The translations under genes and the position numbers were made by a program. DNA of 64,000 nucleotides from Algoriphagus halophilus (lineage in GTDB: Bacteria; Bacteroidota; Bacteroidia; Cytophagales; Cyclobacteriaceae), in NCBI RefSeq assembly GCF_900129785.1, contig NZ_FSRC01000001.1:310001-374000 (forward strand). The letters run 5' to 3'. The notes under the pieces were generated by a model. It was not told the origin of the DNA and did no database searches. It saw only the letters and a program-made list of their open reading frames with translations. Position 1 is the first letter of the stretch; each line of letters begins with the position of its first letter. This document shows positions 45,081-54,789 of this stretch, in pieces.

Positions 45081-46265
45081 ATGGAAGAGACTTTGGAAAA
45101 AATCAACCTAAATCATCTGGATAAATCTACTTGGGAATCCTTCCGATTTGAGGAGATCGCCCAAAAGATATCCAAGACAGTCGATCCTAACTCGACCACC
45201 TTAGAGACTTATGTGGGTTTGGAACATATTGATCCGGATGATATCCATATCCGCAGATTTGGATCACCGGATGATGTCAGTGGTGGCAAGCTAAAATGCT
45301 ATCCCGGAGATGTGATTTTTGGGAAAAGACGTGCTTACCAGCGAAAGGCGGCAATCGCAGATTTTGAAGGGATTTGTTCTGCCCATGCATTTGTATTTCG
45401 AGCCAATCCGGAAGTTATTGATCCCAAACTATTCCCATTCTTTCTTCATTCCGATCAATTTATGCACAGGATGGTAGACATCTCAGTAGGCGGACTTTCT
45501 CCTACGATCAATTGGGGAGACTTGAAGCATCAAGAATTCCTCCTTCCTCCCAAATCCGAGCAAGCCCGCTTGGCGGAATTGCTTTGGGCAATGGATGAGG
45601 TGATTGAGAGGGAGAGGGAAGTTTTGAATTCTTTTTCTTTATTAAAGCAGTCAAAAATCAGAGAATTATATTTTGGTGATAATGCCGAAAAAATTTATAT
45701 AGAACTAAAAGATATAGCTGAGTTAATTACAAAAGGAACAACTCCATCATCAATTGGTGAGTCTTTTACTTCTGAAGGTATAAACTTTATTAAAATTGAA
45801 TCACTAACTCCTGAAGGTTATTTTATTGATGAAAAGTTTGAACATATTGATGAAGGAACCCATAAAAAGTTAAAAAGATCTCAACTAAAACCAAATGATA
45901 TTTTATTCTCAATAGCCGGTGCGTTGGGTAGAAGTGCTATTGTTCATGAAGAACTATGTCCTGCTAACATTAATCAAGCATTGGCATTAATTCGATTAAA
46001 AGAAGGGGCAATTGCCGAGTATGTCTTAGAGTATTTAAAAAGCGATTTAATAAAGGATTATATAGATAAAGTTCATGTCAAAGGAGCTCAGCCAAACTTG
46101 AGCTTGAAAAATGTAAACGAAATAAAAGTCCCTTTTCCTTTACATAATATCCAAAAGGAAGTGGCAAACAAAGTAGCTGGCTTGAATTCTAGACATTTTG
46201 AAATTAAGAATAAAATCTCCAGCTCCCAAGCCCTCCTAAAATCCTTAATCAATCAAATTTTTTAG
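45081..46265 (+). CDS. hsdS: type I restriction-modification specificity subunit
   Basis: A 394-residue HsdS with two target-recognition domains, each followed by a conserved helix. The first covers residues 1-195 (TWESFRFEEIAQKISK, GDVIFGKRRAYQRKAAIADF, GGLSPTINWGDLKHQEFLLPPKSEQARLAELLWAMDEVI). The second covers 205-394 (IELKDIAELITKGTTPSSIG, NDILFSIAGALGRSAIVHEE, VKGAQPNLSLKNVNEIKVPFP). It sets the DNA target of the methylase and nuclease. From about 45640 the DNA becomes sharply more AT-rich, exactly at the border between the two domains, as expected if the second domain was swapped in by recombination. Confidence 0.94.
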   Translation: MEETLEKINLNHLDKSTWESFRFEEIAQKISKTVDPNSTTLETYVGLEHIDPDDIHIRRFGSPDDVSGGKLKCYPGDVIFGKRRAYQRKAAIADFEGICSAHAFVFRANPEVIDPKLFPFFLHSDQFMHRMVDISVGGLSPTINWGDLKHQEFLLPPKSEQARLAELLWAMDEVIEREREVLNSFSLLKQSKIRELYFGDNAEKIYIELKDIAELITKGTTPSSIGESFTSEGINFIKIESLTPEGYFIDEKFEHIDEGTHKKLKRSQLKPNDILFSIAGALGRSAIVHEELCPANINQALALIRLKEGAIAEYVLEYLKSDLIKDYIDKVHVKGAQPNLSLKNVNEIKVPFPLHNIQKEVANKVAGLNSRHFEIKNKISSSQALLKSLINQIF

Positions 46266-46295
46266 TCTTTTCGAATAAATATAGCTAGTGAGACC

Positions 46296-46655
46296 ATGAA
46301 CAAGAAGCAGCTTATTGACCGCCTCAATACCCAGTTTGGGGCCATCCTTTACTCCGGCAACACCTGCTTTTCAAGTATCAATAAGTCGAAGCGAGTATGG
46401 TGGGCGAATATCCCTGTGTTCAAATTTGTCGATGAGGTTCATTTGCTGCTAGCTGACACGGATCATTTTCATTGGATCAGTTTGCCCAAAGGCTTTGTCC
46501 CTAATTTGACCGACACTTTTAGAATTCGGGAAGATAAAAATGCGGTGGATTTAGAGATTTCGGCAGATCAGAACTTCAGGTATTTGGTAGATGTAAAATC
46601 TGGGGGCAACGGTTTTGATTTTAGAAAGTATGTGAGGGAGGAAGTAAGATATTGA
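46296..46655 (+). CDS. small protein of unknown function in the restriction operon
   Basis: A 119-residue soluble protein; I do not recognise the family. It has a beta-rich middle (KRVWWANIPVFKFVDEVHLLLADTDHFHWISLPKGF) and ends FDFRKYVREEVRY. It is 30 bases after hsdS, in the same direction, and its base composition is like hsdM2 and hsdR and unlike the four-gene cassette that follows. It may therefore be an original member of the restriction operon. Confidence 0.7.
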   Translation: MNKKQLIDRLNTQFGAILYSGNTCFSSINKSKRVWWANIPVFKFVDEVHLLLADTDHFHWISLPKGFVPNLTDTFRIREDKNAVDLEISADQNFRYLVDVKSGGNGFDFRKYVREEVRY

Positions 46656-46716
46656 AAAGCTCGGATTGTGTTATTCAGCGAACTCAACTACATAGAGAAT
46701 TAATGATCAGATAAAG

Positions 46717-49700
46717 ATGATAGCTAGGGCAAAAGCTTTGCAGATTCTAAAGGATTACTGGGGAACAAGTGAATTAGTTTTTCAGGCAGACTTCCTTATA
46801 CCCAAAAATATAACACTGCGAGAGGGCACTAAGCCTTTTGGCTATTTCATGAATTTCCGATTAAACGGAGAAGTAATTGATTACCCTCCTGAAGCACGCA
46901 ACGAGAGAAGACTAAGTATAAAATACCCCATCAAAGATGGCCTGAAAGAAAAGCAGCGCTACGAAGTCAAAGTTGAGTTAAGTGAAGATAAGTACAGGGT
47001 TACTAATCCATTTTCACTTCGGGTGACTGAGTTTAAAGAGATTCAAGCTTCAGTTTCTCAAAATCAAGATTCCTCTTTAGAAGCAGCCATCAAGGAAATA
47101 TTCGAGGAAAATTTAACGATCAATTCGCCTTTTCAAGTAGTAAACCTTGCTAATTCTGTAGAATCCCTTGCAACGGATATCTATTCCGAAAACAAAAGAT
47201 TTATCTATGAGCTCATCCAAAATGCGGATGATGCAGCTTTGGATGAAAATGCTGAACTGTCTATCCAAATCCTGGAGAATTATGTGGTTATTTCTCACAA
47301 CGGGGCACCATTTAACTCTCGAGACATTAGAGGATTATGCAGTATAGGAATTGGCACCAAAACTGACGATGCCTCAAAAACAGGGTATAAAGGAATTGGC
47401 TTTAAGTCAGTTTTTGGTCAGCCGGATGGTATTGTCTATGTAAAGACTGCAAACACTTTATTTCGTTTCGACCGAGATTATGTTGAAAAGAAAGGTTGGA
47501 ATTCAAAATGGGGGGATCAAGAAGCTTGGGAAAAAAAACACAACGTCCAATTTCATTGCCCATGGCAGATGATGCCCATCCTATCCAATAGAATTGATGA
47601 TTCGGAGGCAGCCCAAATTTTGAATGATGAAAACTTCACGGTAAAGACTGCCATTAAAATCCGAGATGGAAAACGGCTTTACAAGGATATAATAAGTCTT
47701 TTTGAGGACGCCAAGTTTATGCTCTTCCTCCGGAAAATCAAGTCAGTCAAACTGGTTAGAAATGACAATATAATAAGCCTTGAAAAAGTTAAAAACGAAG
47801 AAGACTCAAACCAAGTCTCTCTTTTTAAAAACGATAAACTGCTTTCTAATTGGTATGTAATAAGTTGGATTCATGATATCCCGGCTGAAATAAGAAAAGA
47901 ATTAAAGTCAGATATCAAGACTCCCAAGAAAATTCAGGATATGGAAAAAACTGAAATTTCTTTTGCAATTCAACTTAATGGCCAAAAAACAGAAATAGAA
48001 TTATTGAAAGAAAATGAGAGTCCGATATACACTTACCTGCCTACCTCTGAAAAAGAATTCAATTTCCCTTTTATAGTTAATAGTAACTTCCTTTTAGATG
48101 CGGGCAGGGAAAAAATCCACAAAAACCGGATTTGGAATGAATGGCTTTTTCAGGTAATTGGATACAAAACAGTGGAATGTTGTGCCCACTTTGCTCAAAA
48201 GAAGATTTTTGAATCATCTTACCTTTCATTATTTCGAAATGGGTTTTATACCCAAACGGATAATCTGAGAATTAAACTAAATCTGGGGCTTGAATTCGGG
48301 TTTGAAAAACACCCCTTTATTAGAAATCGGAAAGATGAACTGAGTAGGTTACTAGATGTTTGCTTTGACCCGTATGATTTAAACAGTGTTGACCCAATAA
48401 TAAATGAGAAGATAGCTGGATTTTTATCTGTTTCTGAAGATGGTTTTCAAATTGAAAGTAAGAACCTTATACCTCAAACTGATTCGAATAAAATTCTCAA
48501 GAAGTTTAATCCAAAGGAACTTTCTGAATTACAACTTCAGAATTTTTTTTCCTCAGAATCTCTCAGGAAATCAATTTCATTGGAAAACAATTTAAAAATC
48601 CTTGAGTTTCTCAAATCCTTTGAAGAAAAAGATCCCTCAGGAAAATGGTATTCGGTAGTTACAAATCATAAGTTGATTGTAAACAATGATGGAAACCTTG
48701 ATTACATCACCGGGGTTTGTTTTCCAATGCGGATATCCTCTCCGATTGGAGACCAGTATAAAAACCGATTAATTCATCAAAAGGTATATGATGAAATAAA
48801 TGATCCGGATTTTATTTCTTGGCTAAAAAAACTTGGAGTTACCGAACCTGGAGAAATTGCCTATTTAGAAAAAGAAATTATAGGGAGAATTGATTCCTGT
48901 ATCAATGGGGTAAATTTTCTGGAAATTACCAGCTTCATTTTTGATTTGCACTTATCTGGTAAACTAACTCAAAACCACTACATAAGTCTTCAAGAACTTC
49001 CTCTAAAAACCAATCACGGATTTAAAAAAGCGAATGAGTGTGTATTGCCCGAGGAATACAATCCAACAATAGATTTCAGCAAAGTAATTCGGAATACAAA
49101 TTCGGTGGTTAAAGAATATCTTGAAATTGGCACCCCGCAAGATTGTCGGGTATTTTTTAAGGCTCTGAATGTTATTGATGACATCGATTTTATTAAATCA
49201 GCTAAAAGGTCCTCCTCAGAGCTGCCACTAGCGTATGTCAACGGTGCGTATACTTTTTCTAAAGATGGACACGTCTATCCCCATTTGGTAGGAGTATATT
49301 ATGTTGGTCCTCTTAATCAAGGGGTTCCATTTTTTATTCAGACTTTCTCATTTTTTGATCAAGTCACATCCTCTTCAATTGCAGAACTGTTCTGGGAAAG
49401 GCTATTCATCAAATTCCATATAAAGAGAGATAAATCTGGGGAATTAGGTGATGGATATGAAAAAAAGAAACCCTACACAGAATATAGTCTTGGAAATGGT
49501 CATTTTTTAAGAACTCTTGATAAAATGAAATGGGGCAGATATCCAAATAATGAAACATATACCTTAGGCTACTTTTTTTGGAGAATAGAAAATGTGAGCT
49601 GTTTGCCGACTTCTTGCGGCATGAAAATACCCAAAGAGGCATTTGTCAATTCAGACTACAATAAGGAGCTTGCCGGAGACTATCTGCCTATAGTCACACT

Positions 49701-51312
49701 GAAGGATCAGATTCCTGAAGATTGGAGAAAAATTTTAAACCTAAGAACAAAATTTTCTCTTTCAGATCTGCTTTCGGTTCTCGATCAAATTGCCCAGGAG
49801 GTTTCCAGCAAAGGGAAACTTGATCGGGAGAATCAAAAAAGAATTGGATTGATCTACAATGAAATTTTCCAACAGATAGAGAATAATGAAGAGATATCGT
49901 TAAGCGAAATTGAAGAATGGGGTAAGAATCACTGTTTGGTCAGCTCATCATTCAAAAGTATAATCCCAAAGGAATTACTTTGGATTAAAGTGCCCGGATT
50001 TGAGAATGTTTCAATAGGCATTGAAACCATATTTTTACCTCCAAATCTTGATAAAAGGAATAGTGCTTTTGAGCCTTTTTTGGAAGCGTTTGGGGTTCGA
50101 ATTATTGAGGATTTCAGTGTCGAGGCAGATAATCAAAATGAATTCTATGACCTTAAAATCAAGTTGTTAAAATTAATTGGTCCTATAGGATTGCTTTTAA
50201 GGCAAAGAATGCAAACATCCAATTTGGATAAATTTATCTACGAACGGTACGAAAGAATTTCAAAAACTAAATTCATCAAATGTTCAAATCTAAGACCTGT
50301 ATTTTTTCACGGTTCAGAAAAAATCGAGGGAGAGGGAATTTCATATTGTTATGAAAAAAACAAAGATGAATTCTTGCTCACTTTCAATTGGGCAAATCCA
50401 ATCTCTTTGTTAAACATCTCCCATGAATTGAGTCTCTTAATTTCAGCTACCAAAGTCGAAAAAGAGTTAATGGTTTTATTAGGGTTAAGTGACTTGCAGG
50501 TTTCAGAATTTCTAAAAAGCATAAAACTGAATCCTGAAGATTATCAAAAGTGTTCTAGCTATCAGGATATTTTGAAATTAATCGAAGAACTTGAGAAAAA
50601 ATCAAGGCCTTCGATTAGTCCAAATTTGAAGGCCGTACAACCTATCCCAGAACCATTACCGCAAAAGGAATTAGACGAAGACTATGTCTCTAATGAGAAG
50701 ATTGAGAGTCCTACTGTTCATAAAATCAAAAAACTCGAGTATGACGATGACGAAATTGCACAGATAAAAAAGTTGTTTGGAAGGGAATTAGAGGATAGCG
50801 AATTAGAAGAGGAAAATTTATTCGCTCAAGTTAAAGCATTAAGATATTTTAAAAACCAAGGGTACGATATTTCACAAGCTGAGGCTCAATTTAAGCAAAA
50901 CTATGAGGATAAGTTTATTTATCCCATTATTGACCAAAGGGGAGTTGCTTTCAAAGTAATGTGTCGAAGTGCCAGAAGAGGGGTTCTATTTTTGGGAGGC
51001 TATGCTTGGGTAAGTTTAAAGAATGAGGATACTATTCTTTACATCTTGACAGGAGATGTATCTACAGATTGCATTTTAATCAAAACTCAAGAAGAGTTGG
51101 AAAAGAAGCTGAATTCTTATTTCAAAGTAATTCGAAGAATCAATTCAACTATAGAAGATCTCCGGACAATTATTGAAGCAGAGACGGAATTAAGCGACCT
51201 TCAACTCTTGTATAGAGCTAAAGAAGGACCATTTGATGTTATTTTTAATCCTCAGCAAAACAAACCCGGAGAAACAGAAGGGCCATTGACAGATATTGGT
51301 ATTGACATATGA
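46717..51312 (+). CDS. giant Hsp90/sacsin-type (GHKL) ATPase with DUF3883-like C-terminus
   Basis: A 1531-residue protein. An N-terminal domain of about 120 residues is probably beta-rich. A GHKL ATPase of the sacsin/NO VEIN type follows: N-box YELIQNADDAAL near residues 163-174, VVISHNGAPFNSRDIRGLCSIGIGTK, and glycine-rich GYKGIGFKSVFG near 228. A middle of about 1000 residues has no motif I can name. The C-terminus, residues of about 1365-1500, resembles DUF3883 (ALRYFKNQGYDIS, FKVMCRSARRGVLFLGGYAWVSLKNEDTILYIL), where active members carry an E-V-K nuclease motif; here it reads FKVM, so it may be inactive. It overlaps the helicase gene by ATGA and should act with it, perhaps as an ATP-driven sensor of nucleic-acid structures. 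Confidence 0.85.
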   Translation: MIARAKALQILKDYWGTSELVFQADFLIPKNITLREGTKPFGYFMNFRLNGEVIDYPPEARNERRLSIKYPIKDGLKEKQRYEVKVELSEDKYRVTNPFSLRVTEFKEIQASVSQNQDSSLEAAIKEIFEENLTINSPFQVVNLANSVESLATDIYSENKRFIYELIQNADDAALDENAELSIQILENYVVISHNGAPFNSRDIRGLCSIGIGTKTDDASKTGYKGIGFKSVFGQPDGIVYVKTANTLFRFDRDYVEKKGWNSKWGDQEAWEKKHNVQFHCPWQMMPILSNRIDDSEAAQILNDENFTVKTAIKIRDGKRLYKDIISLFEDAKFMLFLRKIKSVKLVRNDNIISLEKVKNEEDSNQVSLFKNDKLLSNWYVISWIHDIPAEIRKELKSDIKTPKKIQDMEKTEISFAIQLNGQKTEIELLKENESPIYTYLPTSEKEFNFPFIVNSNFLLDAGREKIHKNRIWNEWLFQVIGYKTVECCAHFAQKKIFESSYLSLFRNGFYTQTDNLRIKLNLGLEFGFEKHPFIRNRKDELSRLLDVCFDPYDLNSVDPIINEKIAGFLSVSEDGFQIESKNLIPQTDSNKILKKFNPKELSELQLQNFFSSESLRKSISLENNLKILEFLKSFEEKDPSGKWYSVVTNHKLIVNNDGNLDYITGVCFPMRISSPIGDQYKNRLIHQKVYDEINDPDFISWLKKLGVTEPGEIAYLEKEIIGRIDSCINGVNFLEITSFIFDLHLSGKLTQNHYISLQELPLKTNHGFKKANECVLPEEYNPTIDFSKVIRNTNSVVKEYLEIGTPQDCRVFFKALNVIDDIDFIKSAKRSSSELPLAYVNGAYTFSKDGHVYPHLVGVYYVGPLNQGVPFFIQTFSFFDQVTSSSIAELFWERLFIKFHIKRDKSGELGDGYEKKKPYTEYSLGNGHFLRTLDKMKWGRYPNNETYTLGYFFWRIENVSCLPTSCGMKIPKEAFVNSDYNKELAGDYLPIVTLKDQIPEDWRKILNLRTKFSLSDLLSVLDQIAQEVSSKGKLDRENQKRIGLIYNEIFQQIENNEEISLSEIEEWGKNHCLVSSSFKSIIPKELLWIKVPGFENVSIGIETIFLPPNLDKRNSAFEPFLEAFGVRIIEDFSVEADNQNEFYDLKIKLLKLIGPIGLLLRQRMQTSNLDKFIYERYERISKTKFIKCSNLRPVFFHGSEKIEGEGISYCYEKNKDEFLLTFNWANPISLLNISHELSLLISATKVEKELMVLLGLSDLQVSEFLKSIKLNPEDYQKCSSYQDILKLIEELEKKSRPSISPNLKAVQPIPEPLPQKELDEDYVSNEKIESPTVHKIKKLEYDDDEIAQIKKLFGRELEDSELEEENLFAQVKALRYFKNQGYDISQAEAQFKQNYEDKFIYPIIDQRGVAFKVMCRSARRGVLFLGGYAWVSLKNEDTILYILTGDVSTDCILIKTQEELEKKLNSYFKVIRRINSTIEDLRTIIEAETELSDLQLLYRAKEGPFDVIFNPQQNKPGETEGPLTDIGIDI

Positions 51313-53042
51313 GTGTATCCATAGATAATCAGATTCTTTTTTATGATTGGCAATTACGTGAGATGGATATTTCATGGGCAAAATACCATAGTGCTTATAT
51401 CAAAGACCTTTATGCCTCAAATAAATTGTATTTAGGTAGAATTTGGGGATATGATGAAAAGAGAGGGGTGTTAATATTGAAATTTAAGAAGGGAAAGTTT
51501 CCAAGACTAAAAGAACCCTTAACCATTTCATATCCTAAATCATCGATAGGGCCATTTCAAAATTGGAATTTTTCCTATGGTTACTTCCGAGAAAACTTTA
51601 CTGAACAATATTCCACCTGTACCCCAATATTCTATCTTGAAAATGATCTCAATGAAGATGACAGGTACGTCGGAGTTAAAAATATCAGTATGGATTTTTT
51701 CCATCATATTCAATCCGATTTGAGAGAAAAAATGCATCCAATAATTGTTTTGGGGAAAGAAGATCCACCTAGAGATTATTTAGTAGCGCTAAAATTTTTC
51801 ACCAAAAATAATCCAACCGATAATATCCTAAATCTTGATTCAGGAAACCCAGACGATTGGAAACCAAAGAATTTAGGAGGAAATGGGAACGTAATTCTAG
51901 AAACATTATCTCTAATTGATCAAAAGGACCAAATCGTTGTTCAAGGACCTCCAGGAACGGGGAAAACATTTCTTATTGCTGAAATTTGCAATCACTTTTT
52001 AAATTTAAATATGAGAGTTTGTATTGCCGCATTGACTCATAAGGCGTTAATGGAGGCAGCATTGAAAGATGGTTTACAAAAGCATATTGAGGAAGGGAGA
52101 GTGTACAAGACAAACCTGTCAGCAGATGAATCAGTTGAAATCCCAGGATTGAAAAATCATGAAGTTACAACACCTATTGCCCTCGGCTCCTTACTCTTAT
52201 CTACCTATTATTCTTTATCAAAATTACTGATCGATAATCAGCACCATGTGTACTTTGATTTGCTAATTATCGAGGAGGCCTCACAAGCCTTTCTAACGAC
52301 AATTGCTGGATTTTCGAAGTTGGGAAAAAAAGTAATGGTTGTAGGAGATTTTAAGCAATTAACACCCATCGTTTTGGAGGAAAAGCGTGCTACGAATATT
52401 GATAAAGAAATATCTACTTTGATCAATGGTTTGAAGACTTATTCCTTAAGTAAAGTCGAAGACTCCTATAGATTAATCAATTCTTACAGATTAACTGAAA
52501 GAGCGGTAAGCCAAACGGGAGTCTTTTATAACGACTCCATTACGTCAAAATCTGACGAGAAAGGTGTTAATTTAATTGGAGGATACTCGGAATTGTTCTG
52601 TCTTTTAGGTGGATCGACTTTGGTCTATCTGGAAAACATGGATGAAGGCAAAACTCCACAAAATGTAATTCTTTTAACTATCAAACTGATCAAAAATATT
52701 AAAGCCCAATTTCCTGATAAAAAATTAGCCATTTTATCAGCTTTTAAAGACACAGTAAATTCTTTGACTGATACAGTACTAGCTTCAAAGATTTCCTTCA
52801 AAAATTTAGAAATCAACACAATTGATAGGATACAAGGAGCAGAAGTTGATTTATGTATCTTTTTAATACCATCTTACGACAGGAAATTTTCATTTAATCC
52901 AAATAGATTCAATGTGGCAACTAGTAGAGCTAGAAATGGAACACTGATTTTGGCGGAGGATATAATAAGTCAAAGTCTGACTATATCAAAAGATGTCCTG
53001 GCTTTTATGAGTAGAATTAGAAAAATAAAAATTAATGAGTGA
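51309..53042 (+). CDS. superfamily 1 helicase (Upf1/Dna2-like)
   Basis: A 577-residue protein. After an N-terminal region of about 200 residues comes Walker A VVQGPPGTGKTFLIAEI (near residue 215), Walker B LLIIEEASQA (Glu-Glu in place of Asp-Glu), motif III VVGDFKQLTPIV, then IDRIQGAEVDLCIFLIPSYD and the arginine motif FNVATSRARNGTLILAE. This is the AAA_11/AAA_12 type of SF1B helicase. It should unwind DNA, RNA or hybrids. It overlaps the ATPase gene by four bases and the reverse-transcriptase gene by eight, so all are made together. Confidence 0.92.
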   Translation: MSVSIDNQILFYDWQLREMDISWAKYHSAYIKDLYASNKLYLGRIWGYDEKRGVLILKFKKGKFPRLKEPLTISYPKSSIGPFQNWNFSYGYFRENFTEQYSTCTPIFYLENDLNEDDRYVGVKNISMDFFHHIQSDLREKMHPIIVLGKEDPPRDYLVALKFFTKNNPTDNILNLDSGNPDDWKPKNLGGNGNVILETLSLIDQKDQIVVQGPPGTGKTFLIAEICNHFLNLNMRVCIAALTHKALMEAALKDGLQKHIEEGRVYKTNLSADESVEIPGLKNHEVTTPIALGSLLLSTYYSLSKLLIDNQHHVYFDLLIIEEASQAFLTTIAGFSKLGKKVMVVGDFKQLTPIVLEEKRATNIDKEISTLINGLKTYSLSKVEDSYRLINSYRLTERAVSQTGVFYNDSITSKSDEKGVNLIGGYSELFCLLGGSTLVYLENMDEGKTPQNVILLTIKLIKNIKAQFPDKKLAILSAFKDTVNSLTDTVLASKISFKNLEINTIDRIQGAEVDLCIFLIPSYDRKFSFNPNRFNVATSRARNGTLILAEDIISQSLTISKDVLAFMSRIRKIKINE

Positions 53043-54789
53043 GGTACTTTTTAAATATTTTGATCCTGAAGCCATAAAACTTGCCTTTTATAGGGTTCAA
53101 TGCTGGTCTGATAAAACGGTTAAAGATCAGGTGGGGCTAAAGGCATTTGGAGCTAATTTAGACACGAATGCTAAGCGTTTGCATGAAAAGATAATGGATG
53201 GAATATACACTCCTCAGAGAGGGTTTAAATTCTATATGCCAAAGTCGACCAGAACCTTGAGAACTAAAACAATGCTGGAGGTGGAGGACGCTTTAGTATA
53301 CCAAGCAATTGCGAACAAAATAGCAGAATTGCATCAGCCTAAATTATCCGAATTAGAAGAATTTGTCTTTGGAAGTGTATTGGCACCTGATGTGACAAAG
53401 GGGGTTGCGCTGATTAAGGATAAAGAACCTAATTACTTCTTTTTTAAATTTTGGAAAGGGCTATTCCGAAAATTTAAAGAGTCTGTCTTACACAGTATCG
53501 AAATAGATAAAACAAGGTATAAGTTTGAAACGGATATTACTGGTTTTTTTGATTCGATACCCCATTACAACCTTCTTCTGGTTTTATCCGAAGAATTTGG
53601 AGTAGAGGATGAAATATTAGACCTACTTTCTGACTGCTTCAATGTTTGGTCTGGAACAAAGGAAAGTATGACTCCAGGAGTAGGAATACCGCAAGGACCA
53701 ATACCATCTTTCTTTTTCGCCAATTTAATTCTGCATGAGCTGGATGGTCAAATTGTTGGACAGGGCTATAAGTACTACAGGTATATGGATGATATTCATA
53801 TTTATGGTTTTGAGGAAAATGAGTTAGTAGAGGCTCTTTTGATTATCGACAAATATACCAAAGGCAATGGCCTTTCAATTAATTCGAAAAAGACATCAAT
53901 TCAAGAAATCGAAGATGGAAAAGAGGAAGAAACCATCAAGAAGGAAATCAAGAAGCTTTCACTAAGTGCGCTTTACAGTGAAGATCCTGATGAAATCATC
54001 AATACTGATCTTTTTGATGATAACAAGAAGGAAGAAATAAACGATAATTCTAAATTACTTGATAAGGAGGTTAACAAGTTAAGTGAACAGGACCAAGGAC
54101 CAAGGATAGATAGTTTTTGGAAAAACGTAACTACTCTAAAAGATGAAAAAGAAATAAAGGAATTCTGGGAGGAACAGTTTCGAGAAGTTGAGAAAAAATT
54201 GCCCGAACTTTTCATAAATAGCGGCAATTCAAAGAACCTCCAACTCAATGAGAGAGTAGAAGATATTGATTTTATCAAACTAAGTGTTCAATACTCCAGC
54301 AGCAAAAAAGCTTTATTGGATATTGGAATAGAGAAAGAGGTAGACACCGCATTGATCAAATATTGGTTATTTGCCTATCAAAAGTTTTTTTGGAGAGTCA
54401 ATAATTTGGGAATCATACTTGGTGCATATGGTGCCAATCAAGAAGTTAAAACTGCTTTAATGAAAATGTATGAGGTTCAGTTTAAACCCTATGAATGGGT
54501 CAGATACTACATCATCATGATACTTTCATTTAACCAGGAATTTAGTGATAAGGAATTGCGGCAAGTATTCTTTAGGTGGCTAAAGGAAGAAAACTCAGAT
54601 CTGGTTAAAATCTCTCTTTATCGTCTTTTGTTCAAACACTCGAAAAGCAAGCAATTCTCGTCAAGTTTGAAAAAAGAACTTCAGAAAGAACCTTCGGTTC
54701 AGCTGAAATTAATTATTGCAGATTTCAATAGAAGTAATCGTCAGCAAGAAATAGATATGGTTGAATTTATAAATACTATAGGTTTATGA
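53035..54789 (+). CDS. reverse transcriptase of the defence (Abi/unknown-group) type
   Basis: A 584-residue protein. The reverse-transcriptase palm is intact: LRTKTMLEVEDALVYQAI (motif 1-2 region), motif A FETDITGFFDSIPHYNLL with D167, motif B GVGIPQGPIPSFFFANL, motif C RYMDDIHIYG with the catalytic pair D252-D253, and GLSINSKKTSIQEI (motif D/E). There is no intron-maturase domain and no retron-like ncRNA space, since the genes overlap. After residue 300 comes a charged linker and about 200 residues of helical repeats, like the alpha-repeat tails of AbiA, AbiK and Abi-P2. The HEPN gene overlaps its stop codon (ATGA). Taken together it looks like a defence reverse transcriptase whose HEPN partner is a separate protein. 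Confidence 0.9.
   Translation: MSEVLFKYFDPEAIKLAFYRVQCWSDKTVKDQVGLKAFGANLDTNAKRLHEKIMDGIYTPQRGFKFYMPKSTRTLRTKTMLEVEDALVYQAIANKIAELHQPKLSELEEFVFGSVLAPDVTKGVALIKDKEPNYFFFKFWKGLFRKFKESVLHSIEIDKTRYKFETDITGFFDSIPHYNLLLVLSEEFGVEDEILDLLSDCFNVWSGTKESMTPGVGIPQGPIPSFFFANLILHELDGQIVGQGYKYYRYMDDIHIYGFEENELVEALLIIDKYTKGNGLSINSKKTSIQEIEDGKEEETIKKEIKKLSLSALYSEDPDEIINTDLFDDNKKEEINDNSKLLDKEVNKLSEQDQGPRIDSFWKNVTTLKDEKEIKEFWEEQFREVEKKLPELFINSGNSKNLQLNERVEDIDFIKLSVQYSSSKKALLDIGIEKEVDTALIKYWLFAYQKFFWRVNNLGIILGAYGANQEVKTALMKMYEVQFKPYEWVRYYIIMILSFNQEFSDKELRQVFFRWLKEENSDLVKISLYRLLFKHSKSKQFSSSLKKELQKEPSVQLKLIIADFNRSNRQQEIDMVEFINTIGL

Noticed and set aside
53035..54789. Retron or group II intron reverse transcriptase
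   Set aside because: There is no room for an msr/msd RNA because both neighbouring genes overlap it, and there is no maturase or HNH domain. The helical tail fits Abi-type enzymes better.
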